Shown: positions 1-8,931 of the stretch, piece after piece
Numbering within the stretch: position 1 is the first letter of the stretch
Layout: every line of letters begins with the position of its first letter
Assembly (NCBI RefSeq): GCF_021502655.1
Contig: NZ_JAKFFT010000004.1
Location: 806,001-870,000 of the forward strand
Origin: Dyadobacter sp. CY347
Lineage (GTDB): Bacteria > Bacteroidota > Bacteroidia > Cytophagales > Spirosomataceae
DNA length: 64,000 nucleotides
Direction: 5' to 3'
Position numbers and translations under genes: made by a program
The notes under the pieces: generated by a model
Databases searched by the model: none
What the model saw: only the letters and a program-made list of their open reading frames with translations
Told to the model about the DNA's origin: nothing

Positions 1-3000
1 AATTACGAAGGGGCGACCTTTCCGTTGAACATTCGTTCTTACATGAACATTTTGGGCACTGACCAGGATAATGCTCCCGAAACGATCCATCAACTGGTCA
101 CACAGCTCAACGAAATTCATGAAGCCGAAAGTGCAAAGGTGTTTTCGCAGCGTTGGAGTGAGTTTTTGCTTCAACTTTCTTCTCTAATGAAAAACGAGAA
201 GATCAAAAGCTGGATCGATCAGGTTGTGGGCGCTATTAATAGTGATAAAGAAAAGCTTAACACGCTTGTAAAGGGACAGGAATATTTGCTTTGTTTCTGG
301 CAGGAAACCGACTCGAAGATCAATTTCCGACGGTTTTTTACCGTGAATGGCCTCATCTGTCTAAATATGCAAAGTGATGCCGTTTTTGAAAAATATCATG
401 AATTTATCAAGCAGCTCGTGGATGAAGGCATTTTCCAAGGCCTCCGCGTAGACCATATCGACGGTCTTTACGATCCTGCCGGTTATCTGGATAAGCTCCG
501 TGAACTGGGGGGACAGGATACATATATCATTGTTGAAAAAATCCTTGAAAAAGATGAGTCGATGCCCACGCAATGGCCGATTCAGGGCACATCAGGTTAT
601 GAGTTTCTGGCCGATGTCAATAATGTGCTGACCAATGCAAATGCCGAGCAGCTCTTTTCAAACTTTTATCATGAACTGACTGAAACCGACGACTCGATCA
701 GGGAGCAACTTTTGGAGAAAAAATCAGGGATCCTGAATAACCATATGGGCGGGGAGCTGGATAATTTGTATCAGTTGTTTACAGATCTGGAACTGGTCGA
801 TTTGCAGGAATTGGAATCTGTTGGAAAAGAAAAGGTCAAAGCGGCCATCGGCGAATTCCTGATCCATTGCCCCATTTATCGCTATTATGGAAAGGAAATG
901 CCTTTGTCCCAAACGGAAACAGAGGCGGTGAGGGCTGTACTGGAAGAGGTTAAGGAACATCATCCCGATCTGAAAGACGCAGCTGACCTCCTGGATCAGG
1001 CCATTTTGCTTAAAACGGCTGATGGCGACGAAGCCTATAACGCGAAAGCGTTGGAATTTTATCAGCGTTGGATGCAATTTACAGGGCCGCTGATGGCCAA
1101 GGGTGGGGAGGACACATTAATGTATACATATAATCGCTTTGTAGGTCATAATGATGTTGGAGATTTTCCGGACCGCTTTGGCATGTCGGTTAAAGACTTT
1201 CATCATAAAATGCGAGTGCGTCAGAAGGAATGGCCGCTATCCATGAACACCACTTCCACACACGATACGAAAAGGGGTGAGGATGTGCGCGCAAGGCTTA
1301 ATGTACTTACCGATTTGCGCGAAGAATGGATCGCCAAAGTTAATGAATGGCGGAAGCTGAATGAGCCCCTGAAAAAGGCGGACGGCCCGACCGATAATGA
1401 TGAATATCTAATCTACCAGACATTAACAGGCGCTTATCCGATGCCGGGTGAAGATGCGAGCGACTTTGCAGAACGATTGGGCGATTACCTCAAAAAAGCG
1501 CTTCGCGAAGCAAAAACCGACACAACCTGGGCCGAACCGAATGAAGTGTATGAAAAAAGCACGGAGGAATTCGCGCTCAGCCTGCTCGATCCGCAGTCGC
1601 CATTCTTCCGGGATTTCCAGGAATACTTAAAAACCATTACAGATGCCGGAATTGTGAACTCACTGGCACAGGTGCTATTGAAATTTACTTGTCCGGGCAT
1701 TCCGGATGTTTACCAGGGAACTGAGCTTTGGGACCTTAGTCTTGTGGATCCCGACAACCGCAGGCCTTTTGACTATGAAATTCGTAAAACCTGGTTAAAG
1801 GAATTTGAGGATTACGATACAGAACGGCTGCTGGAAAAACTCTGGGAAACGAGGAATTCCGGGCAGATCAAACTTTGGCTCACGCACCAGCTTTATAACC
1901 TTAGAAAAACGAATCCTGTCCTTTTCTCGGAAGGTGAATATGTGCCACTTAAAATCCGTGGCGCATATAAAGAGCACATGCTGGCATTTGCCCGCAAACA
2001 CAAAAAGGAATTTCTTGTCGTAGCAATTCCCCTGCACAGCGCAATGCTTTGCAAAGAACAAGGAAAAGCCTTTTTCGATCTCGATTGGAAGGATACATCC
2101 GTAGTGTTACCCGATAACATGGAGGCAGCATGGACAGAAATGCTGACCGGAAAAGAAGGGAAATATGAAGGTAAACTAACACCGTCCGAAATTTTTAACG
2201 GACTGCCGATTGCCGTTTTAAAAGGTAAAAAGCCTGATAACGAGCGAAAAGCTGGTGTTTTACTACACATTACATCCCTAGCTTCACCATTTGGAATAGG
2301 CGATCTGGGTTCAGAAGCTTTTGCATTTGCAGATTTTCTGGCAAAAAGCGGCCAGAAATTATGGCAGATCCTGCCCCTTAATCCCGTTGAAGCCGCGCAG
2401 TCCAATTCTCCGTACAGCGCGCTTTCGAGTCGCGCCGGTAACCCATTGCTGATCAGCCCTGAGATGCTGGCTAAGGAAGGGCTTCTTGAATTGGAAGTGT
2501 TGGGCGAACATATGCTGCCGCAAAACGGTAAAGCGGATTATGAGCAGGCAGGGAAATTAAAACACGAGTTTTTAACCAAAGCCTACGAAAAATTTCTCGC
2601 GCTGGACATTGCAGAAGCCAATGAAGCGTTTGACGCCTTTTGTCAAAAAAATGAAGAGTGGCTGGAAGACTTTGCCATTTACATTGCACTGAAACAGATA
2701 CACGATGGCAAGCCCTGGTACACCTGGCCGGAGGAATTCAGAAAGCGCGATGCAAGTGCGCTGGACGGGATTGATCCTGAGAAATTGAAGTTTATTAAAT
2801 GGCAGCAATATGTTTTTGATAAGCAGTGGAAAGAGTTGAAATCGTATTGTAACGAGCAGGATATTAAGCTTTTGGGCGACATTCCGTTCTATGTGAGCTA
2901 CGATTCGGCAGATGTTTGGGCGAATCCTGAGCTTTTTTGTGTGGATGAAGAAGGGAAGATCACGGGCATTGCAGGTGTGCCGCCGGACGCGTTCTCGGAT

Positions 3001-3732
3001 GATGGACAGCTTTGGGGAATGCCAGTATTCAACTGGGGCGCGGTTAAAAAACAGGATTACAAATGGTGGGTTGACCGCTTAGCCAAAAACATCGAATTGT
3101 TTGACATTGTCCGGCTCGACCATTTCCGTGCGTTTGCGGATTACTGGGAAGTTGCGGGTGGGGAGAAAACGGCCGTAAGCGGAGAATGGAAGCTCGGGCC
3201 TGATGAGGAGTTTTTCAAAAAAATGGAGTCCGCCCTGGGCGACTTGCCGTTTGTTGCCGAAGATCTTGGTGAAATCAGCCCTGAGGTTTATAAGTTAAGG
3301 GATAAATTCAAGCTGCCGGGAATGAAGGTGCTGCAATTTGCTTTTGGTGAAAATATGGCGCAGTCGGATCACATTCCGCATAACTTCAATTCGAATTTCT
3401 ACGCTTACACCGGCACGCATGATAATAACACCACACTAGGCTGGTTCAAAGCGGCGAAGGACGATGACATTAAAGAGCTGATGGGGCAGTATGTTGGCTA
3501 TGAGGTTACTGAGGAGAATGTTTGTGACGTGCTGGCACGCCTGACTTATTCTTCTGTTGCCAAAGCGGCCATACTGCCGATGCAGGATGTGTTGCGGCTC
3601 GACGAGACAGCGATTATGAATATTCCCGGTTCGAACGAAAACAACTGGTCATGGAGGCTCACGCCAGGGCAGATCACGGAAGAGGCTCAGCAATATCTTT
3701 TGAACCTGACCACCATGTACAACCGCGACTAG
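1..3732 (+). CDS. Malto-oligosyltrehalose synthase / 4-alpha-glucanotransferase fusion (TreY-MalQ), 5' end cut by window
   Basis: Two cytosolic alpha-glucan enzymes are joined in one frame that is open to the left edge, so the TreY N-terminus is missing. Residues are numbered from the TTG at 25. The first ~735 residues match TreY (GH13), which converts the reducing end of maltodextrins to a trehalosyl unit. Expected catalytic residues are D143 in LRVDHIDGL, E171 in IIVEKIL and D414 in THDTKR, and the typical DVYQGTELWDLSLVDPDNRR signature is present. From ~740 to the end is MalQ (GH77), which transfers maltodextrin segments. It has D1032 in RLDHFRA, E1079 in AEDLG and D1133 in THDNN. No stop or frameshift separates the two halves. 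Together they would remodel glucan chains and cap them for trehalose release. The paired hydrolase TreZ is not obvious nearby, unless the GH13 enzyme at 58937-60760 fills that role. Confidence 0.93.
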   Translation, partial: NYEGATFPLNIRSYMNILGTDQDNAPETIHQLVTQLNEIHEAESAKVFSQRWSEFLLQLSSLMKNEKIKSWIDQVVGAINSDKEKLNTLVKGQEYLLCFWQETDSKINFRRFFTVNGLICLNMQSDAVFEKYHEFIKQLVDEGIFQGLRVDHIDGLYDPAGYLDKLRELGGQDTYIIVEKILEKDESMPTQWPIQGTSGYEFLADVNNVLTNANAEQLFSNFYHELTETDDSIREQLLEKKSGILNNHMGGELDNLYQLFTDLELVDLQELESVGKEKVKAAIGEFLIHCPIYRYYGKEMPLSQTETEAVRAVLEEVKEHHPDLKDAADLLDQAILLKTADGDEAYNAKALEFYQRWMQFTGPLMAKGGEDTLMYTYNRFVGHNDVGDFPDRFGMSVKDFHHKMRVRQKEWPLSMNTTSTHDTKRGEDVRARLNVLTDLREEWIAKVNEWRKLNEPLKKADGPTDNDEYLIYQTLTGAYPMPGEDASDFAERLGDYLKKALREAKTDTTWAEPNEVYEKSTEEFALSLLDPQSPFFRDFQEYLKTITDAGIVNSLAQVLLKFTCPGIPDVYQGTELWDLSLVDPDNRRPFDYEIRKTWLKEFEDYDTERLLEKLWETRNSGQIKLWLTHQLYNLRKTNPVLFSEGEYVPLKIRGAYKEHMLAFARKHKKEFLVVAIPLHSAMLCKEQGKAFFDLDWKDTSVVLPDNMEAAWTEMLTGKEGKYEGKLTPSEIFNGLPIAVLKGKKPDNERKAGVLLHITSLASPFGIGDLGSEAFAFADFLAKSGQKLWQILPLNPVEAAQSNSPYSALSSRAGNPLLISPEMLAKEGLLELEVLGEHMLPQNGKADYEQAGKLKHEFLTKAYEKFLALDIAEANEAFDAFCQKNEEWLEDFAIYIALKQIHDGKPWYTWPEEFRKRDASALDGIDPEKLKFIKWQQYVFDKQWKELKSYCNEQDIKLLGDIPFYVSYDSADVWANPELFCVDEEGKITGIAGVPPDAFSDDGQLWGMPVFNWGAVKKQDYKWWVDRLAKNIELFDIVRLDHFRAFADYWEVAGGEKTAVSGEWKLGPDEEFFKKMESALGDLPFVAEDLGEISPEVYKLRDKFKLPGMKVLQFAFGENMAQSDHIPHNFNSNFYAYTGTHDNNTTLGWFKAAKDDDIKELMGQYVGYEVTEENVCDVLARLTYSSVAKAAILPMQDVLRLDETAIMNIPGSNENNWSWRLTPGQITEEAQQYLLNLTTMYNRD

Positions 3733-3748
3733 GCTTTCGGGAAAATGA

Positions 3749-3777
3749 TTGTGAATGTTGTGTTGTGGTTATATTTG
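3749..3777 (+). promoter_or_regulatory. Bacteroidota-type promoter for the lipoprotein gene
   Basis: TTG at 3749-3751, an 18-nt spacer, then TATATTTG at 3770-3777. This matches the Bacteroidota sigma-A consensus (TTG, 17-23 nt, TAnnTTTG) exactly at the -7 box. Transcription would begin near 3784, downstream of the possible upstream start at 3755, so the ATG at 3803 is the better gene start. Confidence 0.6.
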
Positions 3778-3802
3778 TAAAATACAGCAATCGTGTGCTT
3801 CT

Positions 3803-4276
3803 ATGTTTGTAAAAAACGTTGTCTCAATATTTCTCGCTGGTTTTTTTCTGATCAATCTGGCTGCTTGTAAAAACGGGGCTGATAATCCGGCGGATGCGGC
3901 TGCATTGCTGACGGGGGTGAAGCAATGGAAAATTGCTGAAATTTCAGTCAATGATGCCGTTACTTTCAAGGATGGAAAAATGACCACTCAGTTTGGCGGG
4001 ATTGATTTTGAACGATATATGGAAACGGTGGAGCTGCGTAAGGACGGAACATTTTCGGGTGTATTTAAAGGTGATGCAAAACCATTTATTCTGAAATGGA
4101 AGCTAAACGATACAAACCTGACAGTCGGAGCGGCTGATGGAGTGTCAAAGGGAGGAGAGTGGACCATTGATCCAAAAGATGTAAGCACCGGGTTCTTCAC
4201 CATGAAAACGCAGAGCACCGCTTACGACTACCCACGAATGACCCGGATTTCACTGAAATTCATGGCTGTAAAGTAA
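3803..4276 (+). CDS. Small secreted lipoprotein of unknown function
   Basis: 157 residues. The N-terminus is a lipoprotein signal peptide: a basic start, a hydrophobic stretch and a lipobox ending in LAAC, so the mature protein should be lipidated and membrane-anchored. The rest is rich in beta-strand-like stretches and contains repeated short W-K/W-T patterns, as in lipocalin-like or META-like small domains, but I cannot assign a family. The frame continues upstream to 3755, but that part overlaps a consensus promoter. It follows the treY-malQ fusion by about 70 nt and has its own promoter, so a functional link to it is not implied. Confidence 0.75.
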   Translation: MFVKNVVSIFLAGFFLINLAACKNGADNPADAAALLTGVKQWKIAEISVNDAVTFKDGKMTTQFGGIDFERYMETVELRKDGTFSGVFKGDAKPFILKWKLNDTNLTVGAADGVSKGGEWTIDPKDVSTGFFTMKTQSTAYDYPRMTRISLKFMAVK

Positions 4277-4301
4277 ACCCTCCACATCCTGACCATTTGA
4301 A

Positions 4302-4886
4302 ATGAAAAACCTGGAAAAAGCTTTTGAACTTTTTGACGACTATAACCGAAATGCATCGGAGCATTTGATCCACGAAGGCACCGAGTATCCGTCAGAATAC
4401 TTTTACGCTTTAAAGTTGCATGAATGGGTTACCAAACTCGCCCCGGATGCAAGCGAGAGCTTATTACTGGCATCGCGGGCACAGCATATCGGACGCTGGG
4501 AAATTGCTCGCAGCAGTTACCCGGACGGAAGGGTAGGTTATCTGAAATGGCGCACGGATCTGTCTAAATTCCATGCCTCAAAAGCTGCCGAAATCCTGGA
4601 ATCGATTGGTTATGAGGAAGAAATCATCCAGCGCGTCCAGCAAATTATTCGGAAGCAACGCATCAAAGACGATCATGAAGTGCAAACCATGGAAAATGCG
4701 CTATGCCTTGTCTTTTTACAATATCAATACGACGATCTTATTGCCAAGACGAGTGAAGAGAAGATGGTCAACATTTTGCAAAAAACCTGGGCAAAAATGA
4801 GTGAGCCGGGCCAAAATATGGCGCTTTCCCTGCATTATAGCGAAGAGGGAAAGCGCCTTATTCATATGGCGTTAAGCGCCGCCTGA
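4302..4886 (+). CDS. DUF4202 family protein
   Basis: 194 residues, soluble and mostly helical, with no signal peptide or membrane segment. It matches the DUF4202 family in length and in conserved blocks such as ASRAQHIGRWEI near the middle and RTDLSKFHA after it. The HIGRWEI and DDHEVQTMENALCLVFL blocks resemble the metal-binding helices of HD-domain proteins, but catalytic activity is not established for this family. It begins 25 nt after the lipoprotein gene and may be co-transcribed with it. Its last 70 bases contain a perfect 12-bp inverted repeat that may end transcription from both sides. Confidence 0.8.
   Translation: MKNLEKAFELFDDYNRNASEHLIHEGTEYPSEYFYALKLHEWVTKLAPDASESLLLASRAQHIGRWEIARSSYPDGRVGYLKWRTDLSKFHASKAAEILESIGYEEEIIQRVQQIIRKQRIKDDHEVQTMENALCLVFLQYQYDDLIAKTSEEKMVNILQKTWAKMSEPGQNMALSLHYSEEGKRLIHMALSAA
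4820..4857. terminator. Coding-embedded inverted repeat, possible bidirectional terminator
   Basis: GGCGCTTTCCCT (4820-4831) is the exact reverse complement of AGGGAAAGCGCC (4846-4857), with a 14-nt loop. It lies inside the 3' end of the DUF4202 gene, and the gap to the convergent VWA gene is only 14 nt. Downstream bases are TTATTC on the plus strand and ATATTTTGG on the minus strand, so the T tract is weak on both sides. Confidence 0.45.
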
Positions 4887-4900
4887 TGTAATGCGGATGG

Positions 4901-6754
4901 TTAATCCCTTCTCACCGTCTCTTTTCCTGAACTCAATGCGTCCGCAGTTTTGACAAGCTGGACAAATTCGGCACGGTACCCTTCCTCATCCTTGCCTAAT
5001 GCCGTTTTCGCCCGGGTAATCACACTCTGATACGCAGCCTTTCCCCTGAATTCCGAATTACGTAATAGCAAGCCAAACTCAGCGACCGCACTGGCAAACC
5101 GAAGGTTTTCCGAACACGACGCAAAAGATTTGGAAGCATTTTTGACCGGCAGATCAAACAGCGTACTTTGTTCGGAGTCCGGCTTTTTGTAGCGGATCTT
5201 TAATGTCAGCATTTCATCTGAATTACCTATTTCGGAAGCATTCGTTTTCTGATATTTCAATGGATCATTCTTGGACAGATACTGGCTATCCGAGCCCGCA
5301 GGGACAAGTTCATATAATGCCGTTACGGTATGTCCCGAGCCCATTTCTCCTGCATCCTTTTTGTCATCATGAAATTCTTCATTTTTCAGCGCGCGGTTTT
5401 CGTAGCCGATCAGCCGGTAAGCCTTTACATGGCGCGGATTAAATTCGATCTGGATTTTTACGTCCTTGGCAACCGTGAAAAGCGTTCCGCCAAATTCCTG
5501 AACAAACTCTTTCCGGGCTTCCTGAATGTTATCAATGTAGGCATAGTTGCCGTTGCCCTTATCTGCCAGAGTTTCAACGTGACTGTCTTTATAATTTCCC
5601 ATTCCAAATCCCATAATGCTTAGGAAAATGCCCTCTTTGCGTTTCTCCTCAATGAGCCGCTGCAATGCTGCCTCACTGGAAATGCCGACATTAAAATCAC
5701 CATCGGTCGCCAGGATCACGCGGTTATTTCCATTTTCCAGAAAATTGTCCTTCGCCATTTTGTAGGCCAGTTCAATGCCATCGCCACCAGCCGTTGACCC
5801 GCCCGCTTCAAGCCCGTCGAGCGCTACCTTAATCTTCATTTTTTCACTTCCGGATGTAGGTTTCAAAATCTCACCGGCAGCCCCGGCATACACGACGATC
5901 GAAATCTTATCTTGTGGCCGCAGCTGGTCCACAAGTAGTTTGAATGCCCGTTTTAGCAAGGGAAGCTTGTTTTGATCGGACATGGAGCCGGAAACGTCGA
6001 TCAGGAAAACGAGGTTCGAAGCAGGCAGATTTTTCATTGGGATAGTTTTTGCCTGCAAACCAATGTGCAAAAGCTTTAATCCCGGATTCCATGGCGAATC
6101 AGTCATTTCGGTGGAAACGGCAATCGGATGATTGCCAGATGGTTCGGCGTATTCGTAATCAAAATAATTGATCATTTCTTCAATGCGCACGGCGTCCACC
6201 GGAGGCATCTGGCCGGTATTCAGAAAACGGCGCGTGTTGCTGTACGAAGCCCTGTCCACATCCACCGAGAATGTCGTAACCGGCGTTTGGGATGCAACCT
6301 GAAAGCCATTTTCGTTGACCGGATTGTAATTTTCAGTTTCCAGAGGCTGGTAACGCTGGCTAGGGGCCGCGAAGGTGGCCGTACCCATTTCCATGTTGGC
6401 ATAAGTCCCTGTAACCTTGCGTTGGGGAAACCGTCGCTGGCTCAATACATCTGTTAAATCAACCTGACCCGTTTTGAAAACTACGTTCACAACATGAGAG
6501 GTTCCTAATGTCATTTTTTGAGACATGTAGCCGGCAATAACGAAAGTCAGCGTCGACGCATATGCAGGGACTTGGATTGCGTATTTTCCCAGAGAATCAG
6601 TTTTGGTAGAGATCATTGTTTTCTCGACCATTACCGTCACATTAGGGATTGGTTTTCCGTTCTCGTCGGTTACGATCCCTGTGATTTTCCGGGTTGGCAG
6701 CATGGAGAATGCAGTAAGGGCAAAAATGAGCAGCAATGCAATTTTGATTTTCAT
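4901..6754 (-). CDS. YfbK-type von Willebrand factor A protein with N-terminal carboxypeptidase-regulatory-like domain
   Basis: 617 residues from the ATG at 6754; an in-frame TTG at 6805 would extend it, but the predicted signal peptide starts at 6754. Domains in order: signal peptide (1-20), a CarboxypepD_reg-like beta-sandwich (about 22-100), the YfbK N-terminal region (about 145-235), and the VWA domain. The VWA metal site is complete: DVSGSMS (253-259), T321 and D351 in ATDGD. A DUF3520-like C-terminal domain follows. The protein is expected in the envelope, where VWA domains mediate metal-dependent protein contacts; its ligand is unknown. It is divergent from an ECF sigma factor with a membrane partner, an arrangement suggesting that the sigma factor controls it. 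Confidence 0.88.
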   Translation of the reverse strand: MKIKIALLLIFALTAFSMLPTRKITGIVTDENGKPIPNVTVMVEKTMISTKTDSLGKYAIQVPAYASTLTFVIAGYMSQKMTLGTSHVVNVVFKTGQVDLTDVLSQRRFPQRKVTGTYANMEMGTATFAAPSQRYQPLETENYNPVNENGFQVASQTPVTTFSVDVDRASYSNTRRFLNTGQMPPVDAVRIEEMINYFDYEYAEPSGNHPIAVSTEMTDSPWNPGLKLLHIGLQAKTIPMKNLPASNLVFLIDVSGSMSDQNKLPLLKRAFKLLVDQLRPQDKISIVVYAGAAGEILKPTSGSEKMKIKVALDGLEAGGSTAGGDGIELAYKMAKDNFLENGNNRVILATDGDFNVGISSEAALQRLIEEKRKEGIFLSIMGFGMGNYKDSHVETLADKGNGNYAYIDNIQEARKEFVQEFGGTLFTVAKDVKIQIEFNPRHVKAYRLIGYENRALKNEEFHDDKKDAGEMGSGHTVTALYELVPAGSDSQYLSKNDPLKYQKTNASEIGNSDEMLTLKIRYKKPDSEQSTLFDLPVKNASKSFASCSENLRFASAVAEFGLLLRNSEFRGKAAYQSVITRAKTALGKDEEGYRAEFVQLVKTADALSSGKETVRRD

Positions 6755-6891
6755 GGCTAATAGAATTTGTTTGCTGAGTGGATGCATGCGCCACACAGAT
6801 TCCATAAAAGTTTTACGATTTTTTTTATGGAATTTTGAAAAAGCGGCATCTAAGGGTTAACAAACCGAGGTCATTCATATTTTCGACTCAT

Positions 6892-7512
6892 GTGGGGTTT
6901 TTAAAAATATTCAAAAAAGATATCGCGGCACCGCTTTCGGAAGCACAGCAACTCGCTGCCTATCGCCGCTCGGCCGAGCGCGGCGCGGCCGAACGCGGCG
7001 CAGGTGACGCGGGCATATTGGGTGCGCTTTATGAACCTTATATGCATATGGTTTTTGCATTGTGCTATAAGTATTTGCAGGATGAAGATGCCAGCAAAGA
7101 CGCGGTGATGCAGATCTTTGAAAAACTATTGGTTGAATTGAAAACCCATGAAGTGGAGCATTTCAAAAGCTGGCTCCACAGTGTTTGCCGGAATTTCTGC
7201 CTGATGCAGCTTCGAGCTAAGAGAACGTTTGTGGCAGCCGAAAATATTGAAAATGATGATGTTGAGTCTGTGTTTGTAGCCTACGAACCGGAGGAGCCAC
7301 TTTTTGGCGAGAGAAAATTTGATGCTTTGGAAATGTGTTTAGGGACACTCCCGGCCGTGCAGCGAAAGGCGATCCAGCTGTTTTATATAGAGGAAAAATG
7401 TTATAAGGAGATCTGCGAAGAAACGGGATTTGAAGTCAGCAAAGTCAAAAGTTACATTCAGAACGGAAAGCGGAACCTGAAAATTTGTATTGAAAAAAAT
7501 GAAAGCAAGTAG
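6892..7512 (+). CDS. ECF-type RNA polymerase sigma factor
   Basis: About 206 residues from a GTG at 6892. The frame is open further upstream to a TTG at 6835, and no ATG precedes the sigma domain, so the start is uncertain. I chose GTG because the sequence then begins close to the FKK-like N-terminus usual for this family. Region 2 runs from LYEPYMHMVFALC through AVMQIFEKLL, and region 4 contains LPAVQRKAIQLFYIEEKCYKEI with its helix-turn-helix. Just before region 2 lies a 15-nt tandem duplication giving AERGA twice. The downstream gene overlaps by 14 nt and encodes a membrane protein with an anti-sigma layout. Targets probably include the divergent VWA gene, by inference. Confidence 0.85.
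   Translation: MGFLKIFKKDIAAPLSEAQQLAAYRRSAERGAAERGAGDAGILGALYEPYMHMVFALCYKYLQDEDASKDAVMQIFEKLLVELKTHEVEHFKSWLHSVCRNFCLMQLRAKRTFVAAENIENDDVESVFVAYEPEEPLFGERKFDALEMCLGTLPAVQRKAIQLFYIEEKCYKEICEETGFEVSKVKSYIQNGKRNLKICIEKNESK
6971..7000 (+). repeat. 15-nt tandem duplication inside the sigma factor gene
   Basis: CGGCCGAGCGCGGCG (6971-6985) is followed directly by CGGCCGAACGCGGCG (6986-7000), one base different. It keeps the reading frame and adds five codons (AERGA). It is much richer in G+C than its surroundings. Confidence 0.85.
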
Positions 7513-8512
7513 ATCAGATATATCAGGGTTTGAAGATTTTCGCCGCTATCAGAACGGTGAGATGTCACCCCGTGAGCGGCACTTGCTGGAAAAGGAAATG
7601 CTTGAAAATCCTTTGCTCGCAGATGCCTATGAGGGATTTATGGCTTTGGAGCAGGATGATATTGATCTTGCAAACATTAAAAAGGATCTTACCGAAAAAC
7701 TAAAAAGCAGAATTTCGGCTGATCGCCAGCGAACCATCCCGATATGGGCTTACGGCGCCGCGGCCTCGCTGATCATCACAGCCGGCACATTCTGGCTTGT
7801 CTTTATTTCAAATCCGAAAAAAAGTGAGCTCAGGGAAGCCCGTCAAAATCTGGTTGAAAAGCCACTGATGGCGCCAAAGTCGGAGCCTCTACCGACACTC
7901 GAAAAAGCTCCGGAGGTTTCCGTGTCGGCAGCACAGCCTGCGCCGTATTCTCCGCCAAAACCAAGGCCTAACAATGTTCCTGAACCGAATCTCGCAGCGG
8001 CAGAACGTGAAATTGAAAAGGAAATCAGGGTTGCTGAAAATACAGATCAGGCGAATGCTCCTGCACCGGCCCAAACGGTCGAGCCTGCACGCAGCTATTC
8101 GGCGCGAGGTCAGGTCAGGTCGTCACCTGCGGCCAGCAGCGTGCGTGAAGAACCTATGTATAAGAAGAGCGATTATCAGCTTTCAGAAGCAGCAGCTGCC
8201 AGGCAACTGGTGCCATTGGCGGCCGCAGTCAAATCCTTGCAACCTGTGCAGGCCAGTCCGCTGATGGGCTGGGACGCATACAATGCTTACCTGGATCAGC
8301 AAACGAGCGCCGCCAGGAGCAATGGTGAAGTGATCGTAACTTTCAGGGTGAACGCGGATGGTACATTATCCGGCTTCACGGCCAGCGGCAAAAAACAATT
8401 GCAGCCCGAGGCGATCCGCATCATAAGCGGAGGGCCGCTATGGGTGCCAGCCAAACAGAATGACTCCACGCTAAGCACAGCCGTAACGCTCCGGTTGCAA
8501 TTCAAAAAATAG
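7499..8512 (+). CDS. Probable membrane anti-sigma factor with TonB-like C-terminal domain
   Basis: 337 residues from the ATG at 7499, overlapping the sigma gene by 14 nt, which suggests translational coupling. The N-terminal ~75 residues are acidic/basic and helical (FRRYQNGEMSPRERHLLEKEML), as in short anti-sigma domains that count on 'N-G-E/L-S' helices. One membrane segment lies at about 80-103. A long Pro/Ala-rich periplasmic linker follows, then a TonB C-terminal-like domain (about 270-337, VIVTFRVNADGTLSGF). The layout suggests it holds the sigma factor at the membrane and senses something in the periplasm. This is inferred from gene order and topology; no canonical zinc-binding anti-sigma motif is visible. 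Confidence 0.72.
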   Translation: MKASRSDISGFEDFRRYQNGEMSPRERHLLEKEMLENPLLADAYEGFMALEQDDIDLANIKKDLTEKLKSRISADRQRTIPIWAYGAAASLIITAGTFWLVFISNPKKSELREARQNLVEKPLMAPKSEPLPTLEKAPEVSVSAAQPAPYSPPKPRPNNVPEPNLAAAEREIEKEIRVAENTDQANAPAPAQTVEPARSYSARGQVRSSPAASSVREEPMYKKSDYQLSEAAAARQLVPLAAAVKSLQPVQASPLMGWDAYNAYLDQQTSAARSNGEVIVTFRVNADGTLSGFTASGKKQLQPEAIRIISGGPLWVPAKQNDSTLSTAVTLRLQFKK

Positions 8513-8931
8513 GCCGAAATTTCAGGATGTTTCCCGGTGCTTCCCAGAGGGTCAGGAAGTTACACTACTCTCGTAGAACTACTTTGCATTATTTTCCAAT
8601 TTAGAACCTTTATCTTTTGTGAATTGGATTGTAGTACTTAATTTTACTATCTGCATCACACGCCCGTCAAACATTTACCCTTAATAGTAACTTCTGAAAA
8701 ATCCATTGATAACGCCAATAATTAATGCTTTTTCTATTTGGAAGCGAAGCAATGAGGGTTCTCTTAAAAATTTTCCGGATGAATTTTGCAATGGGAAGTA
8801 TTATTACTAATTCTACGAAATAATTGGCTATTATTTTATAAGTTTAGGAATAATCCAGCTTTACCCAGGCAAAAGCCCTCACCGGCAGCACATTAAAACA
8901 GCCTGATAATTTGAATAATTTTACTCTACCT
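8513..8931. other. Long AT-rich intergenic region before the polysaccharide locus
   Basis: Some 420 bases without a credible gene. It contains CCAATT (8596-8601) and its inverse AATTGG (8622-8627), which flank TATCTTTT at 8611-8618, one base off the Bacteroidota -7 consensus. A TTG lies at 8584-8586 but is 24 nt away, longer than usual. No convincing terminator follows the anti-sigma gene. This is the likely control region for the receiver and priming-transferase genes, but no promoter can be fixed by eye. Confidence 0.4.

Noticed and set aside
8911..8931. TTG start for the lone receiver
   Set aside because: The ATG at 8932 leads directly into the receiver fold; the extra seven residues do not align with the family.
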